This document shows positions 1-8,274 of a DNA stretch of 64,000 nt, piece after piece; within the stretch, counting starts at the first letter, position 1; each line of letters begins with the position of its first letter. A program made the position numbers and the translations under genes. The stretch lies in NCBI RefSeq assembly GCF_026013615.1, contig NZ_JAPDPI010000004.1, positions 62,001 to 126,000 of the forward strand, given 5' to 3'. A model generated the notes under the pieces. The model had not been told where the DNA came from. It did no database searches and saw nothing but the letters and a program-made list of their open reading frames with translations. Source of the DNA: Plebeiibacterium marinum (GTDB taxonomy: Bacteria; Bacteroidota; Bacteroidia; Bacteroidales; Marinilabiliaceae).

Positions 1-1458
1 TGTAATATTATCATGCATCTGCATCTGAATTTCTTCCGGCGAGTTATCCATAATCTCCTGCAACACCTTCATGGCTATTTCATCAGTTCGGTCCAAATCT
101 GCAGGGTTCCCTGAAGTGCAAACCCAACGAAATGGTCCAAAACCATAGTCAAAACACATGGGGCCCAATATATCCTGAACATAAGATGGATACTTAAAAT
201 CTTTGCCATTAACAGCCATCACATCTGCACCCGCACGCGACGCCTCTAACAAAAAGGCATTTCCATAATCAAAAAAGTATGTTCCCTTAGCGGTATGTTT
301 ATTAATAGCCGCCGCATGGCGACGCAACGAAACCTGTACTTTTTCTTTGAACACATCTGGTTCTTCACGGATAAGCCGGTTTGCTTCCTCATAAGATACA
401 CCTACCGGATAATAACCTCCCGTCCATGGAATATGCAACGAGGTTTGATCTGACCCCACATGAACAAAAACGCCTTCCTTATCAAACTGTTCCCACACAT
501 CTACCACATTTCCAATAAATGCTATTGATACGATTTCATTTTTTTCTTGAGCAGCCTTTACTCTTGACAGCAGTGCTTCCATTGAATCGATCAATTCATC
601 AACCCATCCTTGAGAATGACGTTTTTTTGCTGCGGCAGGATTCACCTCTGCGCAAACAGTAATGCATCCCGCTATATTGCCTGCCTTAGGCTGTGCTCCA
701 CTCATACCTCCTAACCCGGCTGTTAAAAACACCTTTCCTTTAGGCTCTTCTCCTTTAGAAAGGATTTTTCGAAAGGCATTCATTACAGTAATAGTTGTGC
801 CATGAACAATACCCTGAGGACCAATATACATATACGAACCTGCTGTCATTTGCCCGTATTGCGAAACCCCCAATGCATTAAAACGCTCCCAATCATCTGG
901 TTTTGAATAATTGGGGATCACCATTCCATTGGTAACCACGACCCTTGGAGCATCCTTTGATGAGGGGAACAAGCCCATCGGGTGACCCGAATACATATGT
1001 AATGTCTGTTCATTTGTCATGGTTGATAAATACTGCATGGTCAGCAAGTACTGAGCCCAGTTTTGAAACACGGCGCCGTTGCCGCCATAGGTAATTAACT
1101 CTTCTGGGTGCTGGGCAACTGCAGGATCCAGGTTATTCTGAATCATCAACATAATAGCCGCAGCCTGCTGGCATTGGGCAGGATATTCTGAAATTGGGCG
1201 GGCATACATTTTATAATCCGGAATAAAACGATACATATATATGCGTCCAAATTCCTTCAACTCTTGCGCAAACTCTTTTGCCAGTTCCTTATGCCACTCT
1301 TTGGGGAAATACCGCAAGGCATTTTTTATAGCAAGTTGTTTTTCTTCTATGCTAAGAATATCTTTACGCTTGGGCGCATGGTTTGCTTCAATGTTATATG
1401 CTTTTTTTGCAGGCAGTTCATTAGGAATCCCTTGCAATATTTGTTCTTTAAAGGTCAT
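1..1458 (-). CDS. hutU: Urocanate hydratase (urocanase), C-terminus cut by window edge
   Basis: Second step of histidine degradation: NAD-dependent hydration of urocanate to imidazolone propionate in the cytoplasm. The frame is open from an ATG at 1458 to base 1, giving 486 residues with no stop, so the C-terminus lies outside the window. Visible family motifs are YGGNGAVFQNW near residue 120, YIGPQGIVHGT near 210, TAGLGGMSGAQPK near 250, and the FDYGFGPFRWVCTSG segment near the cut. The N-terminal sequence fits the long form of the family (about 670 residues, shared with animal UROC1 and Bacteroidota) rather than the roughly 550-residue Pseudomonas form. It lies downstream of hutH on the same strand across a 144-nt gap that contains a simple repeat, and is probably co-transcribed with it. 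Confidence 0.96.
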   Translation of the reverse strand, partial: MTFKEQILQGIPNELPAKKAYNIEANHAPKRKDILSIEEKQLAIKNALRYFPKEWHKELAKEFAQELKEFGRIYMYRFIPDYKMYARPISEYPAQCQQAAAIMLMIQNNLDPAVAQHPEELITYGGNGAVFQNWAQYLLTMQYLSTMTNEQTLHMYSGHPMGLFPSSKDAPRVVVTNGMVIPNYSKPDDWERFNALGVSQYGQMTAGSYMYIGPQGIVHGTTITVMNAFRKILSKGEEPKGKVFLTAGLGGMSGAQPKAGNIAGCITVCAEVNPAAAKKRHSQGWVDELIDSMEALLSRVKAAQEKNEIVSIAFIGNVVDVWEQFDKEGVFVHVGSDQTSLHIPWTGGYYPVGVSYEEANRLIREEPDVFKEKVQVSLRRHAAAINKHTAKGTYFFDYGNAFLLEASRAGADVMAVNGKDFKYPSYVQDILGPMCFDYGFGPFRWVCTSGNPADLDRTDEIAMKVLQEIMDNSPEEIQMQMHDNIT

Positions 1459-1550
1459 TTTTAAGTTTTTTAGTCATTTACAATTGGTTAAAGGTAAAGT
1501 CACCAGACACTTTTTTATATTAATTAAAATCCGGTATACTCCAAAGGTAT

Positions 1551-1602
1551 CTACTATAGGTCATCAGCTATAGGCTATTTACCATAAGCTACTAACCAAC
1601 AG
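1551..1602. repeat. Degenerate intergenic simple repeat (GCTA-rich)
   Basis: The hutH-hutU gap carries imperfect reiterations of a GCTATAGGCTAT / ATAAGCTAC / CAGCTACC type unit. No ORF or hairpin explains it. A related snippet (AATAGGCTATAAG) occurs at about 18632. It looks like one of the low-complexity intergenic repeats scattered through this window. Confidence 0.5.
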
Positions 1603-3093
1603 CTACCTTACAATAAAAGCCCTATACTCAACCAAGCTTACCATAGCTGCAATATCATCCTTAATCAACCTGTCATTTTCGAGCTTAGCTACTTTATTGC
1701 GGATAATGGCAAAATTTTGCTCTATCACGGGAGAAAACTTATTCGGTCTCCTGAACTCCATGGCCTGAGCTGCATACATCAATTCTATGGCAAAAATCTT
1801 TTCAAGGTTTGTTAAAATCCTGTTAAATTTTCGTCCGGAGATGCTACCCATTGAAACATGGTCTTCCTGCCCCAGGGAAGTTGGAACACTATCAGCTGAA
1901 GGCGGGAAACAAAGCGATTTGTTCTCAGTAACCAATGCCGCTGTAGTATATTGTGGAATCATAAAACCGGAATTTAAGCCACCATGTTCTGTCAGCAAAC
2001 GAGGCAAACCATATTTACCCTCCAACATCAAATAGCAACGCCGGTCTGAAATGTTACCTAGTTCTGAAGCTGCCAACGCCACATAATCAATGGCCATTGC
2101 CAACGGCTGTCCATGAAAATTACCTCCTGAAATTGCCAGCTCATCCGTTAAAACAATGGGATTATCCGTAACCGAGTTCATCTCAACTTCAGCCAATTCG
2201 TTTAAATGGTACCATGCATTACGGCTAGCTCCATGAACCTGTGGCATACATCTGATAGAATAAGGATCCTGTACCCTTTGGCAATGTTCGTGAACCTGTA
2301 CATTTTCAGAATCTTTTAACAAATACCTTATTCGCTCTGCCACCCTTAAATTCCCTTTAAAAGGCCGGATGGTATGAATCTCTTCCCTAAACGGCGAGGC
2401 GCTGCCCATAAAACCCTCCAGGCTCATGGTTCCGGCCACATCTGCCAAATCAAGCAAATACTCCATCCTGTAAAGTCCCATTATGGTGTGTGCCAAAATA
2501 AACTGAGTCCCGTTAATCAGGCCCAAACCCTCTTTTGCTGCCAGCTTAATTGGTTGCAAACCATGTTTATTGTAAAACGCCTTGGCAGAAACCACCTCAT
2601 CTCCTACCCAAAGCTCACCTTCGCCCAACAATGGCAAAAACAAATGCGACAAAGGAGCCAGATCTCCTGATGCACCCACCGATCCCTGTTCTGGCACCAC
2701 CGGCAAAACATCTTTCTCGATAAAATAAAGGATACGCTCTATAACCTCCAGTCTAACCCCCGAAAACCCCTGGCTTAAAGCATGAACTTTACATATCATC
2801 ATTAATTTGGACAGCTCTTTATCTATAGGGTTTCCTACCCCTACGGCATGAGTTATCAGCAGGTTTTCCTGCAACAAACTAGTTTCTTCAGGAGTAATCT
2901 GTGTATCGCAAAGTGGCCCAAAACCAGTGTTTATACCATATACAGGTTCTTTGCCCTGTGCCATCGCTTCTACTTTTCGGCGACAATCCTGAACCTTGGC
3001 TATTGCGTCAGGCGACAATCCGGCTTTTAACCTCCCTTTGGCTATTGCCATTGCCTTATCTACAGTTAAGTGGTCGATTCCGTATTTGAACAT
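1603..3093 (-). CDS. hutH: Histidine ammonia-lyase
   Basis: Deaminates L-histidine to urocanate, the first step of the hut pathway. At 496 residues it is the usual family length. The MIO prosthetic group forms from the Ala-Ser-Gly triad, seen at residues 141-143 within GSVGASGDLAPLSH. The YGINTGFG active-site motif is at 52-59, and the QVHEHCQRVQDPYSIRC and NGTQF segments are also present. The start is an ATG at 3093. It is the promoter-proximal gene of a hutH-hutU unit and is divergent from the LysR gene at 3262. A poor -7-like box lies at 3204-3211 on this strand. No hutI, hutG or ftcD is visible here; they may lie beyond base 1. Confidence 0.97.
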   Translation of the reverse strand: MFKYGIDHLTVDKAMAIAKGRLKAGLSPDAIAKVQDCRRKVEAMAQGKEPVYGINTGFGPLCDTQITPEETSLLQENLLITHAVGVGNPIDKELSKLMMICKVHALSQGFSGVRLEVIERILYFIEKDVLPVVPEQGSVGASGDLAPLSHLFLPLLGEGELWVGDEVVSAKAFYNKHGLQPIKLAAKEGLGLINGTQFILAHTIMGLYRMEYLLDLADVAGTMSLEGFMGSASPFREEIHTIRPFKGNLRVAERIRYLLKDSENVQVHEHCQRVQDPYSIRCMPQVHGASRNAWYHLNELAEVEMNSVTDNPIVLTDELAISGGNFHGQPLAMAIDYVALAASELGNISDRRCYLMLEGKYGLPRLLTEHGGLNSGFMIPQYTTAALVTENKSLCFPPSADSVPTSLGQEDHVSMGSISGRKFNRILTNLEKIFAIELMYAAQAMEFRRPNKFSPVIEQNFAIIRNKVAKLENDRLIKDDIAAMVSLVEYRAFIVR

Positions 3094-3203
3094 ATCTACA
3101 TTATTTTTTTTACCATAGTGATGATTTTAAATACTTAAAAATAAAAAGTACCATATTTCAAATCACCTAACATCTATTATCTTTAATATTGCTTTCTTTT
3201 CTA

Positions 3204-3211
3204 CAAATTTA
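3204..3211 (-). promoter_or_regulatory. Possible -7 box for hutH in the divergent hutH/LysR region
   Basis: Read on the minus strand this is TAAATTTG, matching the Bacteroidota -7 consensus TAnnTTTG, and it would give a leader of about 100 nt before hutH. I see no TTTG at the expected 19-20 nt upstream, so the call is weak. The 168-nt divergent region would be the natural binding site of the LysR protein. Confidence 0.25.
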
Positions 3212-3261
3212 CCACTAGTTTTGATACAGAATGAGACTATTTATAATCACAATTGATACCC

Positions 3262-4149
3262 ATGAGTAATCAAATAGAATTCAGGCATTACAAATATTTT
3301 CTGGCAGTAGCCGAGGATCTGCACTTCAGAAAGGCTGCAGAACGCCTTTTTATATCACAACCTGGATTAAGCAGGCAGATAAAACAGATGGAAGAAGAGC
3401 TTGGTGTAAAACTTTTCAAGCGTCACAACCGCAAGGTTGAACTTACCGAGGCAGGGAATTATCTTCAAAAAGAATTAAAAAGTAATTTTAAAAGACTGGA
3501 CGACTTACTTCAACACGCAAAGCTATTACAACAAGGCATTAACGGACATCTAAACCTGGGTTTTGTGGGATCGGCCATGCAAAAAGTAATTCCCGAACTG
3601 TTACTTAAGTTTAAAGCTTCGCATCCGAACGTTACCTTCAGTTTAAACGAAATGGATAACAACAAACAAACCCATGCATTACTAAACCAGGATATTGATG
3701 TGGGCTTTGTCAGAACAGAGCGAGTTCCAAAAGGATTAGAAATAAAGGCCATGCATGAAGACACCTTTTCATTGGTACTCCCTAAAAATCATCCTATTAA
3801 TGAAAAAAACTTTACAAATCTGTACCAGTTAAAAGAAGAACCTTTTATTTTATTTGATAGCTCGTATAGTGAATCTTATTACGAAAAAGTGATGCAAATA
3901 TTTGATGATGCCAGCTTTTCGCCTGTTGTTTCTCACTCTACAGTAAACGCAAATTCAATATTCAGATTAGTGGAGAACAACTTTGGAGTTTCAATAGTTC
4001 CAACTATCCTTCAATACGGATTCAACCTAAACATTAAGTTTATTGAACTAAAAAAAATAAGTCAGCGAACAACACTAAGAATGGTGTGGAATAATGAAAG
4101 TTCAAATCCCATTTTAAAAAGCTTTATTGATGTGGCAAACAATGTTTAA
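3262..4149 (+). CDS. LysR-family transcriptional regulator, divergent from hutH
   Basis: A DNA-binding regulator with an N-terminal winged helix-turn-helix (residues about 1-60, HYKYFLAVAEDLHFRKAAERL followed by the recognition helix SQPGLSRQIKQMEEELG) and a C-terminal periplasmic-binding-like effector domain from about residue 90. Its 295 residues are typical for the family. I chose the ATG at 3262; an in-frame TTG at 3253 would add only three residues. Divergent placement from hutH is the classic LysR arrangement and suggests it controls the hut genes, with histidine or urocanate as a possible effector. That role is inferred from position only; HutC- or HutP-type regulators are the better-known hut regulators. 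Confidence 0.9.
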   Translation: MSNQIEFRHYKYFLAVAEDLHFRKAAERLFISQPGLSRQIKQMEEELGVKLFKRHNRKVELTEAGNYLQKELKSNFKRLDDLLQHAKLLQQGINGHLNLGFVGSAMQKVIPELLLKFKASHPNVTFSLNEMDNNKQTHALLNQDIDVGFVRTERVPKGLEIKAMHEDTFSLVLPKNHPINEKNFTNLYQLKEEPFILFDSSYSESYYEKVMQIFDDASFSPVVSHSTVNANSIFRLVENNFGVSIVPTILQYGFNLNIKFIELKKISQRTTLRMVWNNESSNPILKSFIDVANNV

Positions 4150-4212
4150 TAAGAGACAACCTGCCATACAATTACTAATAATCATTATTTTCGCATTAAA
4201 AAAACAACTAAT

Positions 4213-4551
4213 ATGAACAATACATTAATACAAATAACCCAGGACAGTATGGGAAATGGCGACCAGGAATTGGGTCAATTACTAATTGCCAACTACTTAA
4301 AACTAATTAACGAAGAAAGTAAATTACCCCGCTTTATAGCCCTATACAACTCTGGCGTAAAATTAATTTGCAAAGGTTCTCCGGTAATTGAACAATTCAA
4401 AGTTCTGGAACTGGCAGGTGTGAAACTAATAGCCTGTAAAACATGCCTAAACCATTTCAACATTTTAGAAACCGTTGAAGTGGGAATACCGGGAACTATG
4501 ATTGATATTATCGAGCTCCAGAAAAAAGCAGAAAAGGTGATCAACCTATAA
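4213..4551 (+). CDS. DsrE/YedF C-terminal-domain-like protein
   Basis: A 112-residue cytoplasmic protein resembling the C-terminal DsrE-like half of YedF, a putative selenium or sulfur metabolism protein: LIANYLKLI, FIALYNSGVKL, then a CKTCLNHF motif near residue 78, where the family carries a CGTCLxFY-type pair, and a VGIPGTMIDI segment. Full YedF proteins carry an N-terminal TusA/SirA domain, which is absent here, so this is a stand-alone DsrE module. The two cysteines are candidates for carrying persulfide or a selenium species. It sits 61 nt after the LysR gene. No selD or selA is visible nearby, so a selenium role cannot be claimed. Confidence 0.75.
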   Translation: MNNTLIQITQDSMGNGDQELGQLLIANYLKLINEESKLPRFIALYNSGVKLICKGSPVIEQFKVLELAGVKLIACKTCLNHFNILETVEVGIPGTMIDIIELQKKAEKVINL

Positions 4552-4625
4552 TTACTTCAATAACAATATCACCACTTAACACCTTTGTTATTATTGCAAG
4601 GCAATCCTTTTAATATTCTACATCC

Positions 4626-5420
4626 ATGAACTATCTTGAAATCAACCAAAATCTTTGGAATAAAAAAACCGACATCCACTATAAATCTGACTTCTATGAT
4701 GTGCCTGCATTTATAAATGGGAAAAGCTCCTTAAACCCCATTGAACTTGAGTTATTGGGAGATTTAAGAGGTAAATCAGTCCTCCATCTTCAATGCCATT
4801 TTGGGATGGATACAATCTCATTATCCCGCTTAGGAGCTAAAGCAACAGGTATCGACCTATCTGATAAAGCCATTGAAAAAGCACGAGAATTAGCAAATCA
4901 AGCAGGAACTGACACCCAATTTATCCAAAGCGATGTGTATTCACTAAAGGAAGCACTGACGCAGAAATATGATATTGTTTACACTTCTTATGGTGTTATA
5001 GGCTGGCTTCCCGACATGAACAAATGGGCTGAGATTATTAACCATTTTCTTAAACCTGGAGGTAAATTTATCATGGTCGAATTTCACCCCGTTGTTTGGA
5101 TGTTTAGCTACGACTTTAAAAAGATAGAATACAACTACTTTGGAGGCTCTCCCATTATTGAGGAATTAGAAGGAACCTATACTGATTCAAGTAAAAAATC
5201 TGACATTAAAGAACAGTCTGTATCATGGAATCACAGTCTGGCAGAAGTTATAACCGCCCTTTTAAAAAAAGGTTTATCTGTTGATCACTTTAACGAATAC
5301 GATTATTCTCCATATAATTGTTTTGACAATACCATTGAAAATACAAAAGGTAAATACCAGATTAATGGGATTGGCAATAAAATACCCATGTTATATTCTA
5401 TTGTTTGCTCCAGGTCGTAA
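4626..5420 (+). CDS. Class I SAM-dependent methyltransferase
   Basis: A 264-residue protein with a Rossmann-type methyltransferase fold. Motif I is VLHLQCHFGMDTISLSRLGA (residues about 50-70), followed by the acidic strand end GIDLS, then SDVYSL and the motif IV region YDIVYTSYGVIGWLPD. The substrate is not identifiable. The HFGMD variant of motif I is typical of a small-molecule methyltransferase family common in Bacteroidota and Firmicutes. It is probably a single-gene unit or follows the YedF-like gene, 74 nt upstream. The next gene has its own strong promoter at 5512. Confidence 0.85.
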   Translation: MNYLEINQNLWNKKTDIHYKSDFYDVPAFINGKSSLNPIELELLGDLRGKSVLHLQCHFGMDTISLSRLGAKATGIDLSDKAIEKARELANQAGTDTQFIQSDVYSLKEALTQKYDIVYTSYGVIGWLPDMNKWAEIINHFLKPGGKFIMVEFHPVVWMFSYDFKKIEYNYFGGSPIIEELEGTYTDSSKKSDIKEQSVSWNHSLAEVITALLKKGLSVDHFNEYDYSPYNCFDNTIENTKGKYQINGIGNKIPMLYSIVCSRS

Positions 5421-5511
5421 ACACGCCTGCCCCCAACCGGAACGAGCCAAAACCAAACAGATAAATAGCTAGAACGAGTTGATAGATTGACAAAGAATTT
5501 TTTCGAATAAA

Positions 5512-5542
5512 TTTGGATTACAAAACATTTCTTCTACCTTTG
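5512..5542 (+). promoter_or_regulatory. Consensus Bacteroidota sigma-A promoter for the ABC/GntR operon
   Basis: TTTG at 5512-5515, an exact 19-nt spacer, then TACCTTTG at 5535-5542. This matches the Bacteroidota TTTG-N19-TAnnTTTG consensus perfectly. The predicted start of transcription is near 5549, inside the inverted repeat described next and about 37 nt before the ATPase start codon. Confidence 0.85.
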
Positions 5543-5543
5543 T

Positions 5544-5567
5544 AGTGTTCTAGTTTTCTAGTACACT
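5544..5567. promoter_or_regulatory. Inverted-repeat operator, probable target of the operon's YtrA-type GntR repressor
   Basis: AGTGTTCTAG, a TTTT spacer, then CTAGTACACT: a 10-bp inverted repeat with one mismatch. It begins two bases after the -7 box and overlaps the predicted transcription start. The outer half-sites AGTGT and ACACT match those I recall for the Bacillus subtilis YtrA operator (AGTGTA...TACACT). Position, symmetry and the GntR gene in the operon all point to autorepression. Confidence 0.8.
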
Positions 5568-5585
5568 AATATTAAAACATAACTT

Positions 5586-6413
5586 ATGATCCAAATTAAC
5601 AAGCTTAACTTTTCTTACAACAAGAAAAAAGAACTCTACAAAGATCTGTGCTTCAAAGCACAAGAGGGCAACATCATTGGCCTTCTAGGTAAAAACGGAG
5701 CAGGCAAATCAACCCTACTCAAGCTTATGGCTGGGTTATTAAAACCAAAATCCGGTGAGATTTCTGTTTTTGGGCACACTCCATTTAGCAGAAATCCAGA
5801 TTTCCTTGCTGATGTATTCTTTGTTCATGAAGAATTACACATTCCTCCTGTTACCATAAGGTGTTACACATCTGCACTTAGCAGCCTCTATCCTAAATTC
5901 AACACCGATAAATTATACCAACTTATTGAAAGTTTTGAACTGGATAAAAATGCGAACCTAAGTAAACTTTCATATGGACAGAAAAAGAAGTTCATAATAG
6001 CTTTTGCATTATCAACTAATTGCAAGCTATTATTGCTCGATGAACCCACAAATGGGTTAGATATACCATCAAAGGCACAATTCAGAAAGGTTTTGGCCGG
6101 TGCAATAACTGAGGAACAAAATGTAATTATTTCAACCCACCAGGTAAGGGATATTGAAAACTTGATTGACAGGGTGGTTGTAATTGATAACGGCAAAGAA
6201 ATTTTCAATCAAAACACATTTGAAATATCAAAGAACTTTAGCTTTATGTCCTCACCAGCAATTGACGACGATGTATTTTATTATGAAATTGCCCCAGGTG
6301 GTTACAATGTTTTAAAACCTAAAAACGGAGTTGAGACAGCTATTGATCTGGAACTTTTATTTAACGCATTAATTAACGGAACTAAACTTGAAACAAATGC
6401 AACAGTACTTTAA
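5586..6413 (+). CDS. ABC transporter ATP-binding protein (first gene of YtrA-like operon)
   Basis: A 275-residue nucleotide-binding subunit. The Walker A motif GLLGKNGAGKST is at about residues 32-43, the signature LSYGQKKK near 127, Walker B LLLLDEPTNGLD near 150, and the H-loop STHQ near 185. It pairs with the permease that overlaps its 3' end. Organisation (ATPase, permease, small GntR regulator) resembles Firmicutes ytr/bcr-type ABC systems that respond to cell-wall-active compounds, and also several Bacteroidota efflux or ABC-2-type exporters. The substrate is unknown. The operon is driven by the consensus promoter and palindromic operator immediately upstream. Confidence 0.92.
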   Translation: MIQINKLNFSYNKKKELYKDLCFKAQEGNIIGLLGKNGAGKSTLLKLMAGLLKPKSGEISVFGHTPFSRNPDFLADVFFVHEELHIPPVTIRCYTSALSSLYPKFNTDKLYQLIESFELDKNANLSKLSYGQKKKFIIAFALSTNCKLLLLDEPTNGLDIPSKAQFRKVLAGAITEEQNVIISTHQVRDIENLIDRVVVIDNGKEIFNQNTFEISKNFSFMSSPAIDDDVFYYEIAPGGYNVLKPKNGVETAIDLELLFNALINGTKLETNATVL

Positions 6414-7185
6414 TATTTCCCGGTTTTTAAAATATGCCAAATATAACTTTGTAATGAATCAAAAGACCTATTTACTATCTATATCAGGACTTTCTGCAGG
6501 TTTATTTTTGGTAACTTTAGTAATGTCCTATAATAAATCATTGGCATACAACAACAGCAACTGGCCCCCATTTTTCTTCATATGCATGGCCATTGTTTTA
6601 TTACCTGTTATTGGCCATTCATTTCCCTTCCTCAGAAAAAAAGAGCTCAGCCTGAAACACTATATGTTGCCGGCTTCTGTTTTCGAAAAATTTACCTTTG
6701 AGTTTATCCTTAAACTCATATTCATACCAACTCTATTTGTATTAATTTTTCCTTTGGTCAGCAATTTAGCCGTATCCGCAGCTGATTTTATCTACCATGT
6801 TAATCCGGACAACACCCCAAGGGATTTCATCAGCTTTTCATACGATGCAGTATATACTGTTATAGATAAAAACAATGGTTTTAACAAAGTAGTGGCACTC
6901 CTTATTACCACAAGCGCATTCCTGGCATTTACAGGCTCTTCGGTATTTAAAAAATATCCACTAATAAAAACTGTATTGTTCTTAGGCTGCTTAATTTTAA
7001 GCGTAATAGGATATTTTTACATCTTAATGCAAAAACTTAGACTTGAAAACGGCATTGCATACACCTTTAAAAGTCTATTTTCTTCCGATACAGAAGCTCT
7101 GAATGCCTTATATATTTTTTTAATATTCTCTGCCTTGTGCTCAATAAGCTATGCCTACTTTAAACTTAAAGAAAGGGAAGTGTGA
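6397..7185 (+). CDS. ABC transporter permease-like membrane protein
   Basis: A 262-residue integral membrane protein with about six hydrophobic segments (residues about 25-42, 58-78, 100-125, 160-180, 190-208 and 235-255). No named family motif is visible; it is assigned by its overlap with the ATPase gene. I chose the ATG at 6397, a 17-nt overlap with the upstream stop; an in-frame TTG at 6388 is also possible. It is presumably the membrane half of the exporter. The third gene of the operon begins 2 nt after its stop. Confidence 0.8.
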   Translation: MQQYFNISRFLKYAKYNFVMNQKTYLLSISGLSAGLFLVTLVMSYNKSLAYNNSNWPPFFFICMAIVLLPVIGHSFPFLRKKELSLKHYMLPASVFEKFTFEFILKLIFIPTLFVLIFPLVSNLAVSAADFIYHVNPDNTPRDFISFSYDAVYTVIDKNNGFNKVVALLITTSAFLAFTGSSVFKKYPLIKTVLFLGCLILSVIGYFYILMQKLRLENGIAYTFKSLFSSDTEALNALYIFLIFSALCSISYAYFKLKEREV

Positions 7186-7187
7186 CG

Positions 7188-7559
7188 ATGGAATTTAAAA
7201 GTTCGAAAGGGATTTTTCAGCAAATAGCTGATAATATATGCGATAAGATATTATCCGGTAAACTTGCTGTAGGCGACAAGATCCCATCCGTTAGGGAACA
7301 CGCAGCAGAACTGGGTGTAAACCACAATACTATTATGCGCACATACAGCGAACTGCAACGCGACAATATTATCAGCAACAAAAGAGGCGTTGGGTATTTT
7401 GTATCAGAAAACGCCCCTGAAAAAATAATTCAGGTACGAAAGCATGAGTTTTTCGAACTAACACTTCCTGAAATAATTAAACAAATAGATTTATTAAAAA
7501 TCAAAGCTTCTGATATGCAGGAGTTAATAACTAAACTAAATGAAAATGAAAACAAGTAA
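7188..7559 (+). CDS. GntR-family repressor, YtrA subfamily
   Basis: A 123-residue regulator: an N-terminal GntR winged helix (IFQQIADNICDKILSGKLAVGDKIPSVREHAAELGVNHNTIMRTYSELQR split across residues 8-60) and only a short C-terminal helical tail of about 50 residues. That length defines the YtrA subfamily, which lacks a large effector domain. The start is the ATG at 7188; a GTG at 7182 overlapping the permease stop is the alternative. Most likely it represses its own operon through the inverted repeat at 5544-5567. No ligand can be deduced. Confidence 0.93.
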   Translation: MEFKSSKGIFQQIADNICDKILSGKLAVGDKIPSVREHAAELGVNHNTIMRTYSELQRDNIISNKRGVGYFVSENAPEKIIQVRKHEFFELTLPEIIKQIDLLKIKASDMQELITKLNENENK

Positions 7560-8229
7560 AATTATATTTTCCTCCTACTTCTCTTTATTTGGCATAGTAC
7601 TAATCAGTTTAATGATATGTGGCTTTGCGTTCAATAGCAAACAACTGGCAGGTAGGTTTTCTAAAAACAATATAGAAGAAGAAAAGATAAACCTAAACAG
7701 TTTTAAACATATAAAATTGGAATCAGAATGTAATGTGACGATAATAAAAGATTCATTCAATTTTATTTCTTATAGCTTTTTTAAGGATTCTATAAAAATG
7801 AATCCTGAATTCAACTTTTCTGCAGATACTTTGATATTAAAATCGACTAAAAGCAATTTGCACAACAACATAAACCTGCATGTTGCTCAAGACATCTCTA
7901 TAAATGGAAACAGTTGTTCAATCGAACTTAGACAATTTGCTCAAAACAAACTAAATGCAGACCTGAAAAATTCAAGATTAACCCTAAGCAAAAACTCTTC
8001 CATTGAAAATTTCATGCTTACATTAGAAAACTCTTCGCGCTTTACCTATTGGGATGGCAAAATCAAAAACCTATATTTAAATATGGACAACTCCAGGTTT
8101 GATAATGGATATAGGTTAAATTTAGACAAGTTAAATGCCAAAATTTACAACAACTCCAATGCCTATTTACCTCCTGCACTGATATGTGATATAAAAAGAG
8201 ACAAAAGCAGCAAGGTTAAAATAAACTAA
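7540..8229 (+). CDS. Membrane-anchored or exported protein with GIN/DUF2807-like beta-helix region
   Basis: A 229-residue protein with an N-terminal hydrophobic segment (residues about 8-28, signal peptide or anchor) followed by a repetitive Asn/Ser/Leu-rich region with alternating short strands (ADLKNSRLTLSKNSS, LTLENSSRF, LNMDNSRF, LNAKIYNNSNAYL). This pattern resembles the head-GIN/DUF2807 beta-helix domain common in Bacteroidota and often found beside ABC or PspC genes. The opening FKHIKLESECNVTIIKD fits the start of that domain. It overlaps the GntR gene by 20 nt, so it belongs to the operon and may be an envelope component linked to the transporter. An ATG at 7546 is an alternative start. 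The function is unknown. Confidence 0.7.
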   Translation: MKMKTSKIIFSSYFSLFGIVLISLMICGFAFNSKQLAGRFSKNNIEEEKINLNSFKHIKLESECNVTIIKDSFNFISYSFFKDSIKMNPEFNFSADTLILKSTKSNLHNNINLHVAQDISINGNSCSIELRQFAQNKLNADLKNSRLTLSKNSSIENFMLTLENSSRFTYWDGKIKNLYLNMDNSRFDNGYRLNLDKLNAKIYNNSNAYLPPALICDIKRDKSSKVKIN

Positions 8230-8236
8230 GCCAACA

Positions 8237-8273
8237 TAAAAAAAGAGTTTCCATTTCCAGAAACTCTTTTTTT
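8237..8273 (+). terminator. Intrinsic terminator of the ABC/GntR operon
   Basis: AAAGAGTTTC (8242-8251), an 8-nt loop, GAAACTCTTT (8260-8269), then a T tract. It lies 12 nt after the last gene of the operon. Confidence 0.85.
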
Positions 8274-8274
8274 A

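Noticed and set aside
1241-1573. Plus-strand ORF antisense to hutU start
   Set aside because: It overlaps the conserved N-terminus of urocanate hydratase on the other strand, and its composition is typical of an antisense frame.
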